A DNA stretch of 64,000 nucleotides from Membranihabitans maritimus (lineage in GTDB: Bacteria > Bacteroidota > Bacteroidia > Chitinophagales > Saprospiraceae). This document shows positions 38,603 through 47,851 of this stretch, piece after piece. The first letter of the stretch is position 1. Every line of letters starts with the position of its first letter. Where the stretch lies: assembly GCF_021729145.1 (NCBI RefSeq), contig NZ_JAJSLW010000006.1, positions 62,001 through 126,000 of the forward strand, in the 5' to 3' direction. The notes below the pieces were generated by a model. It ran no database searches. It was not told the origin of the DNA and saw only the letters and a program-made list of their open reading frames with translations. The position numbers and the translations under genes are program-made.

Positions 38603-40048
38603 ATGATCAAAATTTATTTTGCCATATTGATAATTTTCTTTTCTTGTGAATGGCACAAGCCATCATCTATTAATAAAAACTCCGTTTCGGATCCATTTGC
38701 ATACACAATCATACTAAAAGACGTCGAGTATACTAATGGATTTGATTTAGAAAATGGTATTAAAACAAGAACACGATTTAAATGCCCATTGTATTTCGTC
38801 GATTCTCTAGGTGTTGTTAGAGAAATTTGTCTGGATAATGGGACAAATGATACCATTGTAATTACACATAGTCAGGATCAACTGGAATTGGTCCATACCA
38901 TCAGGGGATTGAACTTTTTTTATTATCTGTTAGATTCTGGGGATACTTTATCCCTTCAATATGAAGATGGCATCCCAATTTCGAAAAATCCAAAGCAGAA
39001 TACATCTTATAACCTGTTAAAAGATAACCCCTTTGAAAGTATGAGACAGAGGTATTTCCTGGTACTTAGAGGGCCAGTTAGTTTATATCCCAAATTTAAG
39101 TCGAAAAAAGAAATTCCTCCAGAGTTGGAAAGACTTAGACCCTTCTACAGGAATCTGGATTCACTCTATTTTAAAATTAAGAAGAGTCATGCGTATCAAC
39201 TCGATTACGTCAGGAATCATACTGGTTCACCCGATTACTGGACAAATCTATTGAATAAAGAAATGAGAAAGCTGGTACTGGGATCCCGCTTTATTAACAA
39301 GTCAGATACAAGTTTGTATGGTGGTGAGTCGGATTTTAATGTTTATAGTATTTCAGACCGCTTTTATTATAAGGCAAAATTCAACCAAAATCCAGACTCA
39401 ATTTTTAATAAGGTTCAAAATAATGATCCCGGAATGCATTCAGAGCTGGCAAGATATTATTTTCAACTGTATTTGAACTATTCAGTTAACCGAGGTATAT
39501 CTCTGAAGTCCATAAACAGTGTAATTTCACAATACTACAATGCATTTGCGGAGCCACGTGATAGCGTATTTATTCAAAAATTCAGAAAAAAAATGGGTGT
39601 GGAGGAAAGCCTTGCCAAAGATATTAATATAATTAGCAATCGTAGTGTGGGAACCACTCTTAATCAACTGATCCAAAAGGATAGTGCATCATTATATTAC
39701 ATCGACTTCTGGGCGAGCTGGTGTGCCCCATGCCGTGAGGAGATCCCTTATTCCATAGAGCTTAAAAAAGAATTGGAAGAAATGGGAATCCGATTCATTT
39801 ACCTGGCCTATAATGACCGGATGGAAAATTGGCTCAAAGCTTCCCGGGAACTAAATCTGAATAACTACGATCATTCCTGGTTTATCACAAATTCGCAGAG
39901 CTCTCAGCAGTTGGAAGATTACAACATCAAAACCATTCCGCGGTATATGATACTGGATGGTAATGGTAAAGTATTGGAATTCAATGCTCAGCGCCCTTCA
40001 TACCCCGGGATAAAAAAAATATTGATAAGCAGTGTTAAAGGAAATTGA
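38603..40048 (+). CDS. TlpA-type thioredoxin-like lipoprotein with unknown N-terminal domain
   Basis: 481 aa lipoprotein with lipid-accepting cysteine C15 in IIFFSC. Residues about 25-330 form a domain I do not recognise, seen in large TlpA-like proteins of this phylum. The C-terminal thioredoxin domain is complete: FWASWCAPC with C374 and C377, and cis-proline in KTIPRYMIL. It is expected to reduce or isomerise disulfides, or reduce a metalloprotein, in the periplasm or at the outer membrane. No heme-maturation genes are adjacent. It is a single gene, with the propeller-lipoprotein region a few kilobases downstream. Confidence 0.85.
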   Translation: MIKIYFAILIIFFSCEWHKPSSINKNSVSDPFAYTIILKDVEYTNGFDLENGIKTRTRFKCPLYFVDSLGVVREICLDNGTNDTIVITHSQDQLELVHTIRGLNFFYYLLDSGDTLSLQYEDGIPISKNPKQNTSYNLLKDNPFESMRQRYFLVLRGPVSLYPKFKSKKEIPPELERLRPFYRNLDSLYFKIKKSHAYQLDYVRNHTGSPDYWTNLLNKEMRKLVLGSRFINKSDTSLYGGESDFNVYSISDRFYYKAKFNQNPDSIFNKVQNNDPGMHSELARYYFQLYLNYSVNRGISLKSINSVISQYYNAFAEPRDSVFIQKFRKKMGVEESLAKDINIISNRSVGTTLNQLIQKDSASLYYIDFWASWCAPCREEIPYSIELKKELEEMGIRFIYLAYNDRMENWLKASRELNLNNYDHSWFITNSQSSQQLEDYNIKTIPRYMILDGNGKVLEFNAQRPSYPGIKKILISSVKGN

Positions 40049-40357
40049 TTTGGCTATGAAAAGTGAATTTGATACTGAAGTTTTTTAATAATGAATGTTA
40101 AAATTAATGATATGTGCTTGATTCATCCCGAAGGGATCCCGTTATGGCAACGCGAATCTCATTTTGAACCCGCCTGACTTGAGGGCAAATATTATTCCCA
40201 AAGAGCCAGGACGAAAAATAGATGATCCCGAAAGCTTTCAGGCTGAGGATCGCTGGCATGTCAGTAACTTTCAATGAATTTTTAAACGACTTCAATGTTG
40301 GGAATGGGTAAGATAACTACCGTAGACCTTAATTTCATACCTTTTGTATTTGGATCA
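40049..40357. other. 309-bp intergenic region, nothing recognised
   Basis: Lies between the convergent TlpA-like gene and the SRPBCC operon. No clear terminator, gene or repeat was found. A 63-codon minus-strand frame is judged spurious. Confidence 0.35.
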
Positions 40358-40921
40358 TTATTTATTTAATTGTTCCTCGTATTCCTTTTCCAACCGGTTA
40401 TGTACTTTCCAAAACCCCTCAGATATTTTCCCTTCCAAATGGTCGACCAAAATACCCAGATGTGTATGCCATCCTCCGGCCACGCTGATTAGTACGTTGT
40501 GATCGTCTCCCAGTCGTCTGTGCGTCAATACCAGGAGAACTTTATCTTTTTGCTCTTTTAATTCAAAGGTCACCTCTGACTCGAGCACGGCACCGTCGGG
40601 GGAAGATTCTCCCCAGGTATAGCTCAACAAACGAGGTATTTCCAGGCGCGTGATCCGACCGGTCATGGTGCTTCCCCCTTCCATATCTTTATATTTTTCA
40701 GGAATGGGGTCATCATGCGGAGCCAGGTTAGCGTGAAAAAAATTTAGCTCCACCCTACCGCCAATACGTATATCCATTTCACCGGATGCAAGCCACCTAC
40801 TCCGCTTTTCAGATTCTGTAAGGTAAGCCCACACCCTTTCGATGGGGCCGGGTAACAAGCGTTCGAACCGGATAATTCCGGGCGCTGTAAAAATGCCGTA
40901 TTTTTTGTTATCGATTTTCAT
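40358..40921 (-). CDS. SRPBCC domain protein (AHSA1-like) 2
   Basis: 187-aa START/SRPBCC-fold protein of the Aha1 homology family. Signatures are GIIRFERLLPGPIERVWAYLTESEKRSRWLASGEM near the start in two blocks, GGRVELNFFHANL and the TWGESSPDGAVLESEVTFEL strand pair. These cup-like folds bind hydrophobic ligands in the cytoplasm. It is the last gene of an ArsR-SRPBCC-SRPBCC operon, 18 bp after its neighbour. The ligand is unknown. Confidence 0.88.
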   Translation of the reverse strand: MKIDNKKYGIFTAPGIIRFERLLPGPIERVWAYLTESEKRSRWLASGEMDIRIGGRVELNFFHANLAPHDDPIPEKYKDMEGGSTMTGRITRLEIPRLLSYTWGESSPDGAVLESEVTFELKEQKDKVLLVLTHRRLGDDHNVLISVAGGWHTHLGILVDHLEGKISEGFWKVHNRLEKEYEEQLNK

Positions 40922-40939
40922 ATTGGAAATTTCAAGGTA

Positions 40940-41368
40940 TTAAAATTTACGATCCTGGAAAGGAATTCCGGTTCCTTCTTCACAATAACATTTCAGACTG
41001 TACAAGAAAAAAGCCCAGTTGTAATTGCACCAGCGATAAAATTCGGTGATTTCCTTCCACCCGGAATGCCTAAGCAGAACCGCTGCCCCGTTCTTCATTT
41101 CCTTAAGCTCCAAAGAAATATAAGTACCGACCCACTCGGCATCCGAACGTATGCATTTCCAGGTAATTTTCTGACCAGGAATAAGCTCAGTTATTTCAAA
41201 CTCAGTGGTATCATCCTCGCCAAATTGAAATGTGTTTACGGCACCTATACGGGCTACTACGTTGCATTCCCTTGTCCATACCTCCGAGAGCCCGTCCCGG
41301 GTAGTCAAAGCAAGATATACGTTTTTGGGATCACTTTTGATATAATTCACCAATTCTATTGCTGCCAT
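40940..41368 (-). CDS. SRPBCC domain protein (AHSA1-like) 1
   Basis: 142 aa from the start at 41368 (MAAIELVNYIKSDPKNVY); an earlier in-frame start at 41392 would overlap the ArsR gene by 14 bp. It has the Aha1-type START fold with VYLALTTRDGLSEVWTREC, a beta sheet containing ITELIPGQKITWKC, and a C-terminal helix (WCNYNWAFFLYSLKCYCEEG). It is the second gene of the ArsR operon. Small SRPBCC proteins are standard partners of such ArsR regulators; the bound ligand is not known. Confidence 0.86.
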   Translation of the reverse strand: MAAIELVNYIKSDPKNVYLALTTRDGLSEVWTRECNVVARIGAVNTFQFGEDDTTEFEITELIPGQKITWKCIRSDAEWVGTYISLELKEMKNGAAVLLRHSGWKEITEFYRWCNYNWAFFLYSLKCYCEEGTGIPFQDRKF

Positions 41369-41378
41369 ATATATTATT

Positions 41379-41714
41379 TTATTTTTTCTCAATATTTTCT
41401 TTATACTCTTCTTTCAAAAGTAGCTCCAATGCATCCAGTTTTTCTTTCCAGAACGCCCGGTACTGATTGGCCCACTCCCATACCTCAATCAGCGAAGCCG
41501 GATTGGCCTGACAATAGCGTTCTCTTCCTTTTTTGTGAATGACTACCAGACCGCATTCATTCAATATTTTGATGTGTTTGGATACGGCGGGGCGACTGAT
41601 ATCGAAATTCTCCGCCACCGAATTCAAATTCATAGACCGGTGTGCCAGGATATTAATAATTTCCCTGCGAGTAGGATCGGCAATGGCCTGAAAAACATCT
41701 CTGCGTGCTTCCAT
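41379..41714 (-). CDS. ArsR-family winged-helix regulator
   Basis: 111 aa. The winged HTH is complete: VFQAIADPTRREIINILAHR, then MNLNSVAENFDISRPAVSKH and the wing LVVIHKKGRERYCQ. The DPTRR…RPAVSKHIKIL pattern is the non-metal SdpR-like branch that is coupled to SRPBCC proteins; no metal-binding cysteine pair is present in the recognition helix. Two operator-like dyads lie just upstream, so autorepression of the three-gene operon is likely. Confidence 0.92.
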   Translation of the reverse strand: MEARRDVFQAIADPTRREIINILAHRSMNLNSVAENFDISRPAVSKHIKILNECGLVVIHKKGRERYCQANPASLIEVWEWANQYRAFWKEKLDALELLLKEEYKENIEKK

Positions 41715-41721
41715 ACAATTA

Positions 41722-41763
41722 GTAACTATTCAGTTACAAATATAAAAGAAACCATTTGGTTAC
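41722..41763. promoter_or_regulatory. Two operator-like dyads upstream of the ArsR operon
   Basis: The first dyad is GTAACT-N4-AGTTAC (41722-41737), perfect over six bases per arm. The second is GAAACC-N4-GGTTAC (41748-41763), five of six bases symmetric. Their centres are 26 bp apart. The shared architecture and position just upstream of the start codon fit binding sites for the ArsR dimer. Confidence 0.65.
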
Positions 41764-41881
41764 GCAATTTTTTTTAATAATAAGTTTTGGATTTATTTAT
41801 GTATTTCAAACATCTGAGGATTAAAGCAAAAAGTAGTATTTTTAGTTATTATTATAGAAAGGACTCACTAAATTTGAATAA

Positions 41882-42127
41882 ATACATTACAGAGATATTA
41901 TCACCATAGAACCTGGGAAACGAAGTGAAAAACCCTGCATCAGAGGTATGCGTATTACCGTGTATGATGTACCCTGATGCTTAGCAGCAGGTATGACTTT
42001 TGACGAAATTATCGAAGACTTCCCCGAACTTACAAAAGAAGATATCCAGGCTTGTTTACATTGTGCTTCTGACTCGGAAAACATACCCATCTACTCAGGT
42101 CTGCATGAAATTTTAAATCGACAATAA
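41882..42127 (+). pseudogene. DUF433 antitoxin-like gene, broken by in-frame stop
   Basis: The frame reads HYRDIITIEPGKRSEKPCIRG, then MRITVYDV-P-stop-C-LAAGMTFDEIIEDF, then PELTKEDIQACLHCAS, a clear DUF433 (VapB-like antitoxin) sequence. A TGA at 41975-41977 interrupts it where the family has a short loop before LAAGM. The expected ATG start is ATA, preceded by TAA. The remaining 82 codons are otherwise well conserved, so decay is recent. It overlaps the following toxin-like frame by 23 bp, as is common in such pairs. Confidence 0.8.
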
Positions 42128-42338
42128 CTTGTCTTATAAATTATCCCGGAGTTTAGATACAGACTTTCCAAAAAGCACTCATCTCCTCGATGCCCTCACC
42201 GTTTTTGTGAATAATCAAGAAGTATGGGATTATCCTAAAGATAATGGCTATGTAATTCTTACAAAAGATCGTGACTTTGATGAGCTAAGCCAGTTATTTC
42301 TGATACCTATACGGTGGAAAAAGAACAAAATCTTTTGA
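42105..42338 (+). pseudogene. DUF5615 (PIN-like) toxin gene, broken
   Basis: The frame reads MKF-stop-IDNNLSYKLSRSLDTDFP, STHLLDALTV, NQEVWDYPKDNGYVILTKD and RDFDELSQLF, the DUF5615 PIN-like nuclease family. A TAA at codon 4 (42114-42116) replaces the Leu expected in MKFLIDNNLS. The C-terminus (LFLIPIRWKKNKIF) departs from the family after DELSQLF, so the W-L-R-x-GN end is lost. Acidic residues D (IDNN) and D/D (TKDRDFDE) of the PIN-like site remain. No functional product is expected unless translation restarts downstream. Confidence 0.78.
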
Positions 42339-42471
42339 AAATTACGACTTGTTTCTTATCCATTACTCACTTTTAATTATGCAGAAAGCGACATTGAATT
42401 GAGTTCTGTGAAAACAATATTGAAAGTTGACTGATCAAAATAACCGATAACACAGGTATAAACTAAAATCA

Positions 42472-43671
42472 CTACCTCCTCAATTTCATCAATACCAATA
42501 TCTCCGAAGTTTCATCCATCAGATCCAGGACCCGTTCGCCACTTTCCGTTCTCAGGTCCATTTTTTCTTCCACCACTTTATCTCTGTCCGAAAAATACAT
42601 ATGGTGAATCAGGACATTGTCATACGTACCGCGTATTCGCCAGTAATAATCAAATCCAGGATTTCCATTTAAAAAATTCATTGAATATAATCCGTATTTC
42701 GGATGATATAAAAGGCGTTCATTTGGATTGTAATCACCTATCGCTCTTCCGTCCCGCACATAGTATTTGTTATTAAATTGGTAAACCAGCCAATTACTTG
42801 CTGTAAAAATATTACCATCCGTATGAATAAATTTTTCATTACTATTCACATGATTTATAAACTCTTTAATCGAATAATTAGACCTATCTTTGAAAGAAAA
42901 AACTTCTTTATCTCCAAAATCAATCTCATACTTAGTAAATAATTCGTTATTTCGAATAGTATATACATAATTTGAAAGAGGAAGGGTAAAAAATATTTCG
43001 TTTTTACTATTAGAACGAGAAAATCTAAATTTACCGGTATTAGAACCTCCACTAACTTCTATTGACCTTAGATTGATACAATTTACAGCACCATCAGCTC
43101 CCAATGTCCACAATACACATGAATCCCTCTTTCCATCCACATTCCTCGGATACGAAAAAAATAAAATATCACCATTATCGTCAGTCATCATATTCCCTGA
43201 CCGTTTGGGTAACTCTACTTTAGAAATCCCATTTCCCTGGAGGTCATATTTTATCAAGTAATGAGCTCTATCTATTATTACTATAAAGTGATCGTTTTCA
43301 ATATAACAAATATCCCCAATAGATACATATTCAGTAGGACCGCCACCTATAGCATTGATATGTCTCAAATAATTCCCCTCATTATCAAAAATATAAATAG
43401 TCTCATTCCGATCTTCCCAGCAAATAAATCCCCCTTCAAACTTAAGTACCTTGGCAAAATGGAAAACCGCTTCTCCGTCCGGCAACCCTCTTAGGACTAT
43501 ATAGTCAACATCTTCAATCACCTCGGAATACAAGGCATTCGTATTTATAGAATCAAAATGAATTACCGTGTGCCCTTTTTCTTCCGCTGTATCCGGGTGG
43601 TTTTGACAGCTATATATACAAATACATCCTCCCAGAAAGAATAGTTGAATCCATATTTTAAGGACACCCAT
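42472..43671 (-). CDS. 6-bladed beta-propeller lipoprotein (1)
   Basis: 399 aa from Met at 43671 (MGVLKIWIQLFFLGGCIC); a Met seven codons upstream is possible. Signal peptide with lipobox-like cysteines around CICIYSC. The family motif of 6-bladed beta-propellers in this phylum is clear: IFDNEGNYLRHINAIGGGPTEY (read as F-x-x-x-G-x-[FY]-L-R-x-I…GxGPxEY). The rest consists of repeated four-strand blades. Function is unknown; related lipoproteins cluster with TlpA-like proteins. It is a single gene, head-to-head with the metalloprotease. Confidence 0.83.
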   Translation of the reverse strand: MGVLKIWIQLFFLGGCICIYSCQNHPDTAEEKGHTVIHFDSINTNALYSEVIEDVDYIVLRGLPDGEAVFHFAKVLKFEGGFICWEDRNETIYIFDNEGNYLRHINAIGGGPTEYVSIGDICYIENDHFIVIIDRAHYLIKYDLQGNGISKVELPKRSGNMMTDDNGDILFFSYPRNVDGKRDSCVLWTLGADGAVNCINLRSIEVSGGSNTGKFRFSRSNSKNEIFFTLPLSNYVYTIRNNELFTKYEIDFGDKEVFSFKDRSNYSIKEFINHVNSNEKFIHTDGNIFTASNWLVYQFNNKYYVRDGRAIGDYNPNERLLYHPKYGLYSMNFLNGNPGFDYYWRIRGTYDNVLIHHMYFSDRDKVVEEKMDLRTESGERVLDLMDETSEILVLMKLRR

Positions 43672-44021
43672 ATTTAAATAATTAAATATCACACTATCAA
43701 TAAAATTACAAAAACGAACAAAATATTGACAACAAATTCAGAATTATATTCTACAAATAAAATGTAAGAAATATACCGTATCCTGGATTTAAAGTTGTTT
43801 TCATTTATTATTTTTGACTTTCTAATTTTGTAAAACCATGACGTTGTGATTTGCCCATATCCTTTTGGCTGCAAGCCCTGCTTGTATAAAGTCAACAAAC
43901 GCAAAATCTCACTGTAACAGGAGACAAAACCACCCATGGTCCGTGTGGTAAAAGGAAAGCGGCCAATCTACAACACCCTGGAATTACTACTCACTTTTTA
44001 TTTTTAATTTAATATACACTT
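43672..44021. other. 350-bp divergent region between propeller 1 and the metalloprotease
   Basis: AT-rich at both ends, as expected for two divergent promoters. An 82-codon minus-strand frame (43689-43937) shows no known family, signal peptide or conserved motif; I do not call it. No NVEALA-type leader peptide was found here. Confidence 0.4.
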
Positions 44022-46583
44022 ATGAAAAAACATGACCAAGTATTCTATCCACTTCTAACACTTCAAAAATGCATACTTATCTTTGTAATCCTCCTGTTTT
44101 CGGGAAGTTTTGTTTTGTCCCAGGAAAGTAAATCAGGTGAAACAAAAGACTCCGAAAAAGAAAAAACGGAATCGGACAGTACCAAAAAAGAAAAGGAAAA
44201 AACGTACTCGGATTTTATAACCGATGAAGCGAAATCCATGGCGGGTATGTTCACCGTGCATAAAGTAGAAGAAAAATATTATTTTGAACTGCCCGATTCA
44301 ATTTTTCAACGGGATATTATGGCCGTTACCCGGATTGCCAAGACACCAACAGGTGCCGGGTACGGAGGGGAACAAGCCAATCGACAGGTTGTCCGGTTTG
44401 AAAAAGGGCCGAATAAAAAGGTCTTCATGCGGGTCATCAGCTTTATCAATGTAAGTGCCGACACCAGCCAGGCCATTAGTACCGCAGTCACCAATTCCAA
44501 TACCCAGCCCATTATCGCAGCCTTTGATATTAAAGCCAAAAGAAAAGACACTTCCGTATTGATCGATGTAAGCAAGTTCCTGGAAAATCCCAATCAGGCT
44601 TTTGACCTACCCCCGATCACCAAACAACGCTATAAAATTAAATCCCTAGCCTCAGACCGGTCGTATATCGAAAGTGTACACGCCTACCCCATTAACGTCG
44701 AAATAAGGGCTGTCCGGACTTACTCTGTCAATCCACCCAGCCTCGGACCGTCCAAAGGGCCGGCCAGGAATTTAAATGCGGGGGTGAATGCGGGAGCGGT
44801 TACTTATGAGTTGAATACTTCTATGGTATTGCTCCCGAAAAAGCCCATGAAACGACGTTTTTTTGACCAACGGGTAGGAATATTCTCCAACAGTTATACC
44901 ATGTACGATGACGACGGACAAAAAGCAGACCACCAGGTATTTACCGTTAGATGGAGACTCGAACCAAAGAGTAAAGAAGATGCCCAAAAACAACAAAACG
45001 GTGAAAGTATAGAACCCAAAAAGCCCATCGTATTCTACATTGATCCCGCCACACCACAGAAATGGAGAGAATACCTCAAAAAAGGTGTAGAAGACTGGCA
45101 ACCAGCCTTCGAACAAGCCGGTTGGAAAAAGGCCATTCTCGCCAAAGACTGGCCGGAAAATGATACCACTATGAGCCTGGAAGATGCACGATTTTCAGTC
45201 ATCCGATACTTTGCATCCAATGTCCAAAACGCCTACGGCCCCAACGTCCATGATCCCAGATCCGGGGAAATTATTGAAAGTCATATCGGATGGTACCACA
45301 ATGTAATGAAGCTATTGAAAAACTGGTATACCACCCAAACAGCAGTAGTAGATCCCCGGGCCCGGAAAAACCAATTTGACGATGAATTAATGGGGCAATT
45401 AGTGCGTTTTGTTGCAGCCCATGAAGTAGGACATACCATAGGCATCCGGCATAATTTCGGGGCCAGCCACGCCACACCCGTAGAAAAATTGAGAGACCCC
45501 GAATGGCTGGCAGAAAACGGACATACCTCTTCCATTATGGATTACGCTCGATTTAATTATGTGGCCCAGGAAGGGGATGGCGTCACCAATCTATTCCCCG
45601 GTGTAGGTGCTTATGACAAATGGGCCATCGAATGGAATTATAAACCAATCTACGGTACTTCCGGCCCGGAGGAAGATAAAAAGATCCTCAATGAATGGTA
45701 TATCGAAAAAGCCCAGGACAATCCGGCTCTGCATTTCCTGACTGAAATGAGCACATTTGACCCACGCGCCCAAAACGAAGACCTGGGTGATAATAGTATG
45801 AAAGCTTCTGAATACGGGATTATAAACCTCAAAAAAATCATACCCAACATTATCGATTGGACAAACGAGGAAGCGAGCCATTACGAAGAAGCCGAAGAAT
45901 TATATGACAATGTACTGACTCAATATATGAGATATGTAGGACACGTAACAAAATGGGTAGGAGGCATATTCGATACACCCAAAACCTACGAACAAGAAGG
46001 CCCCGTATTTGAACCTGCACCCAAAAGCATGCAAAAGGAAGCCGTCTCCTTTTTACAGACCCAATTGTTCCGGGAACCACTTTGGCTATTTCCCAACGAA
46101 ACAAGAAGCCATTTCAAAGCGGACAATGCGGTGAAAACAATAGCCTCGTGGCAAAACATGACGATCAATCGCCTGTATTCATCTGACCGGTTACAAAGGC
46201 TAATTGACGCCGGGGCTAGCTACGGCACTGTTGCGTACGGACTGGAGGAATTTTTCTCGGACATGGAAAGGGGTATCTGGTCCGAAATAGAAAGTGGAAA
46301 TACCACCACCGTCTACCGCAGAAATCTTCAAAAAGCCCACCTGGAAAAAATGATCAGCCTTACAAAACCAGGTAGTGAGAGTCCAGGTAGGATTTCTACT
46401 TATTTGAGAAGTACAGGTTCCGTCAATCCGGTATTATCGGATATACGTTCGCTCAGCCTGGGCAGACTAATCGTATTAAAAGAAAAACTGGAAAAAGCAG
46501 TCCGCAAAAGTGATCACGACATGACCCGCTACCATTACCTCGACTGTTTGAAGCGGATCGAAAAATTACTTAACGACGAATAA
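44022..46583 (+). CDS. Secreted zinc-dependent metalloprotease (DUF5117/DUF4953 type)
   Basis: 853 aa with an N-terminal signal peptide (hydrophobic segment around residues 15-31, cleaved near VLSQE), followed by a highly charged Lys/Glu/Ser linker (residues 36-65). The extended zinc motif HExxHxxGxxH is H467-EVG-H471-TIG-IR-H477, metzincin-like. Domain blocks before it (DUF5118/DUF5117 regions with RQVVRFEKGP and AYPINVEIRAVRTYSVNPP) and after it (DUF4953 with SSIMDYARFNYVAQEGDG) agree with this family. No T9SS C-terminal sorting domain is evident. The substrate is unknown. It ends at a good intrinsic terminator. Confidence 0.92.
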   Translation: MKKHDQVFYPLLTLQKCILIFVILLFSGSFVLSQESKSGETKDSEKEKTESDSTKKEKEKTYSDFITDEAKSMAGMFTVHKVEEKYYFELPDSIFQRDIMAVTRIAKTPTGAGYGGEQANRQVVRFEKGPNKKVFMRVISFINVSADTSQAISTAVTNSNTQPIIAAFDIKAKRKDTSVLIDVSKFLENPNQAFDLPPITKQRYKIKSLASDRSYIESVHAYPINVEIRAVRTYSVNPPSLGPSKGPARNLNAGVNAGAVTYELNTSMVLLPKKPMKRRFFDQRVGIFSNSYTMYDDDGQKADHQVFTVRWRLEPKSKEDAQKQQNGESIEPKKPIVFYIDPATPQKWREYLKKGVEDWQPAFEQAGWKKAILAKDWPENDTTMSLEDARFSVIRYFASNVQNAYGPNVHDPRSGEIIESHIGWYHNVMKLLKNWYTTQTAVVDPRARKNQFDDELMGQLVRFVAAHEVGHTIGIRHNFGASHATPVEKLRDPEWLAENGHTSSIMDYARFNYVAQEGDGVTNLFPGVGAYDKWAIEWNYKPIYGTSGPEEDKKILNEWYIEKAQDNPALHFLTEMSTFDPRAQNEDLGDNSMKASEYGIINLKKIIPNIIDWTNEEASHYEEAEELYDNVLTQYMRYVGHVTKWVGGIFDTPKTYEQEGPVFEPAPKSMQKEAVSFLQTQLFREPLWLFPNETRSHFKADNAVKTIASWQNMTINRLYSSDRLQRLIDAGASYGTVAYGLEEFFSDMERGIWSEIESGNTTTVYRRNLQKAHLEKMISLTKPGSESPGRISTYLRSTGSVNPVLSDIRSLSLGRLIVLKEKLEKAVRKSDHDMTRYHYLDCLKRIEKLLNDE

Positions 46584-46600
46584 TTACAAGATATCATTAA

Positions 46601-46636
46601 ATACCTGCAGCGAATGATCAACTGCAGGTATATTTA
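46601..46636 (+). terminator. Intrinsic terminator after the metalloprotease gene
   Basis: A perfect 10-bp stem atacctgcag/ctgcaggtat with an 11-nt loop is followed by atttatttttattt. Confidence 0.83.
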
Positions 46637-46689
46637 TTTTTATTTCATCTCTACCTCTTTATCTCAATCTTTTACAGGCTTTCATTCCC

Positions 46690-47844
46690 TTATTTAACCT
46701 TTCCAAATAACAGTATAGGATTATCCGATTCATCAATATCAGACTTCAACTCATCCAGGTCCAACCCCATAAAATCCGATCCATCACATCCACCGATTTT
46801 GTCCAAAAATTCAAGTGCCATGACCACATCTATGAGATACTCATCGCCATTGTCATCTTTGAAGTAATTTCGACCATCAAACCGGAATCGATCGCATGTT
46901 GCACTTACTGCCAATCCCCTATATCCTGCTTTCTCTTTAATATTAATATAGTTGTTTGTCGTACGTACCTCCCCGGTATTTCGATCCTGTATCAAAATAT
47001 AACTGTTAGGTAGCTTATCATATAACATAAACAGATAATGATCCGTTAACTGTAATCCCGGATATTCACCTTTTTCCACCTCTTCACTCTTAATATAATG
47101 AATTGGCTCAAAATCCTTAAAATCCTTTGTTCTGAATACAGTATCTACAAATGCATATTTAATTATATATCGGTCTTCAAGAGTATACACGCGCGGTAGA
47201 TTTATTAAAAAAGGAGTAGGCGTAGACAATCTTTTCTCGCTGATCAATGAGAGATCTCCATTTTCCAGATTCAGTGAATAAAACTTTGAAATCCCATATC
47301 GTTCATTGATCGGCTCATTTTCGGCCGGTGTATACAAAATAATTTTACCATCCATTGCAATACACATCGTATACGACCTTCCCTCCTCGATGGGATACTC
47401 CTTCTTCGGTTCCAACATCGTATTAAATACGATTAACCTATTCCCGGAGACAGCATATACTTCACCATTTCCAGAATGGACATCCCAGCTGCTTATCCGG
47501 CCTTCCAATTCAAGAGGCCCCTTCCCCTTTTTTCCGTATTTGGCAATAAACTTTCCTTCCATCGTGTAGGAATACAGCACATCATCCCGGTCTTTGGCAA
47601 TAAGGGTATTGTTACAAATTTTCACCAATCCCGCTCCCTTCATGGGGATTTTGTTTTCCAATGGGACGGCCCGCATCTCTGAAAAATAATCGGAGGCCAG
47701 TACCCGGGAAGTATCCTGAATGGCAATTTCGATGTCTAACGTCTTTAAAGGATTTTTCACGGCTTGCCCATACTCGGGTGGTTTTTCTTCCGCGCAGGAA
47801 AAAATAAGTAAAAGGAAGAAAATGGGAGTCAGGTGTGTCTTCAT
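46690..47844 (-). CDS. 6-bladed beta-propeller lipoprotein (2)
   Basis: 384 aa with lipobox FFLLLIFSC17. Blade motif YSYTMEGKFIAKYGKKGKGPLE is the G-x-[FY]-x-x-x-[YI]-G…GKGPxE signature shared with the other three propeller proteins here. It is the last gene of a four-gene operon running from 50803 leftwards, 7 bp after its neighbour. The C-terminus carries an Asp-rich tail (LDLDELKSDIDESD). No enzyme motif is seen; a binding or scaffold role at the cell surface is inferred. Confidence 0.83.
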   Translation of the reverse strand: MKTHLTPIFFLLLIFSCAEEKPPEYGQAVKNPLKTLDIEIAIQDTSRVLASDYFSEMRAVPLENKIPMKGAGLVKICNNTLIAKDRDDVLYSYTMEGKFIAKYGKKGKGPLELEGRISSWDVHSGNGEVYAVSGNRLIVFNTMLEPKKEYPIEEGRSYTMCIAMDGKIILYTPAENEPINERYGISKFYSLNLENGDLSLISEKRLSTPTPFLINLPRVYTLEDRYIIKYAFVDTVFRTKDFKDFEPIHYIKSEEVEKGEYPGLQLTDHYLFMLYDKLPNSYILIQDRNTGEVRTTNNYINIKEKAGYRGLAVSATCDRFRFDGRNYFKDDNGDEYLIDVVMALEFLDKIGGCDGSDFMGLDLDELKSDIDESDNPILLFGKVK

Positions 47845-47851
47845 AGCTATA

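Noticed and set aside
43689-43937. 82-codon minus-strand frame upstream of propeller 1
   Set aside because: No signal peptide, no recognisable motif and no NVEALA-like sequence; lies in a divergent promoter region.
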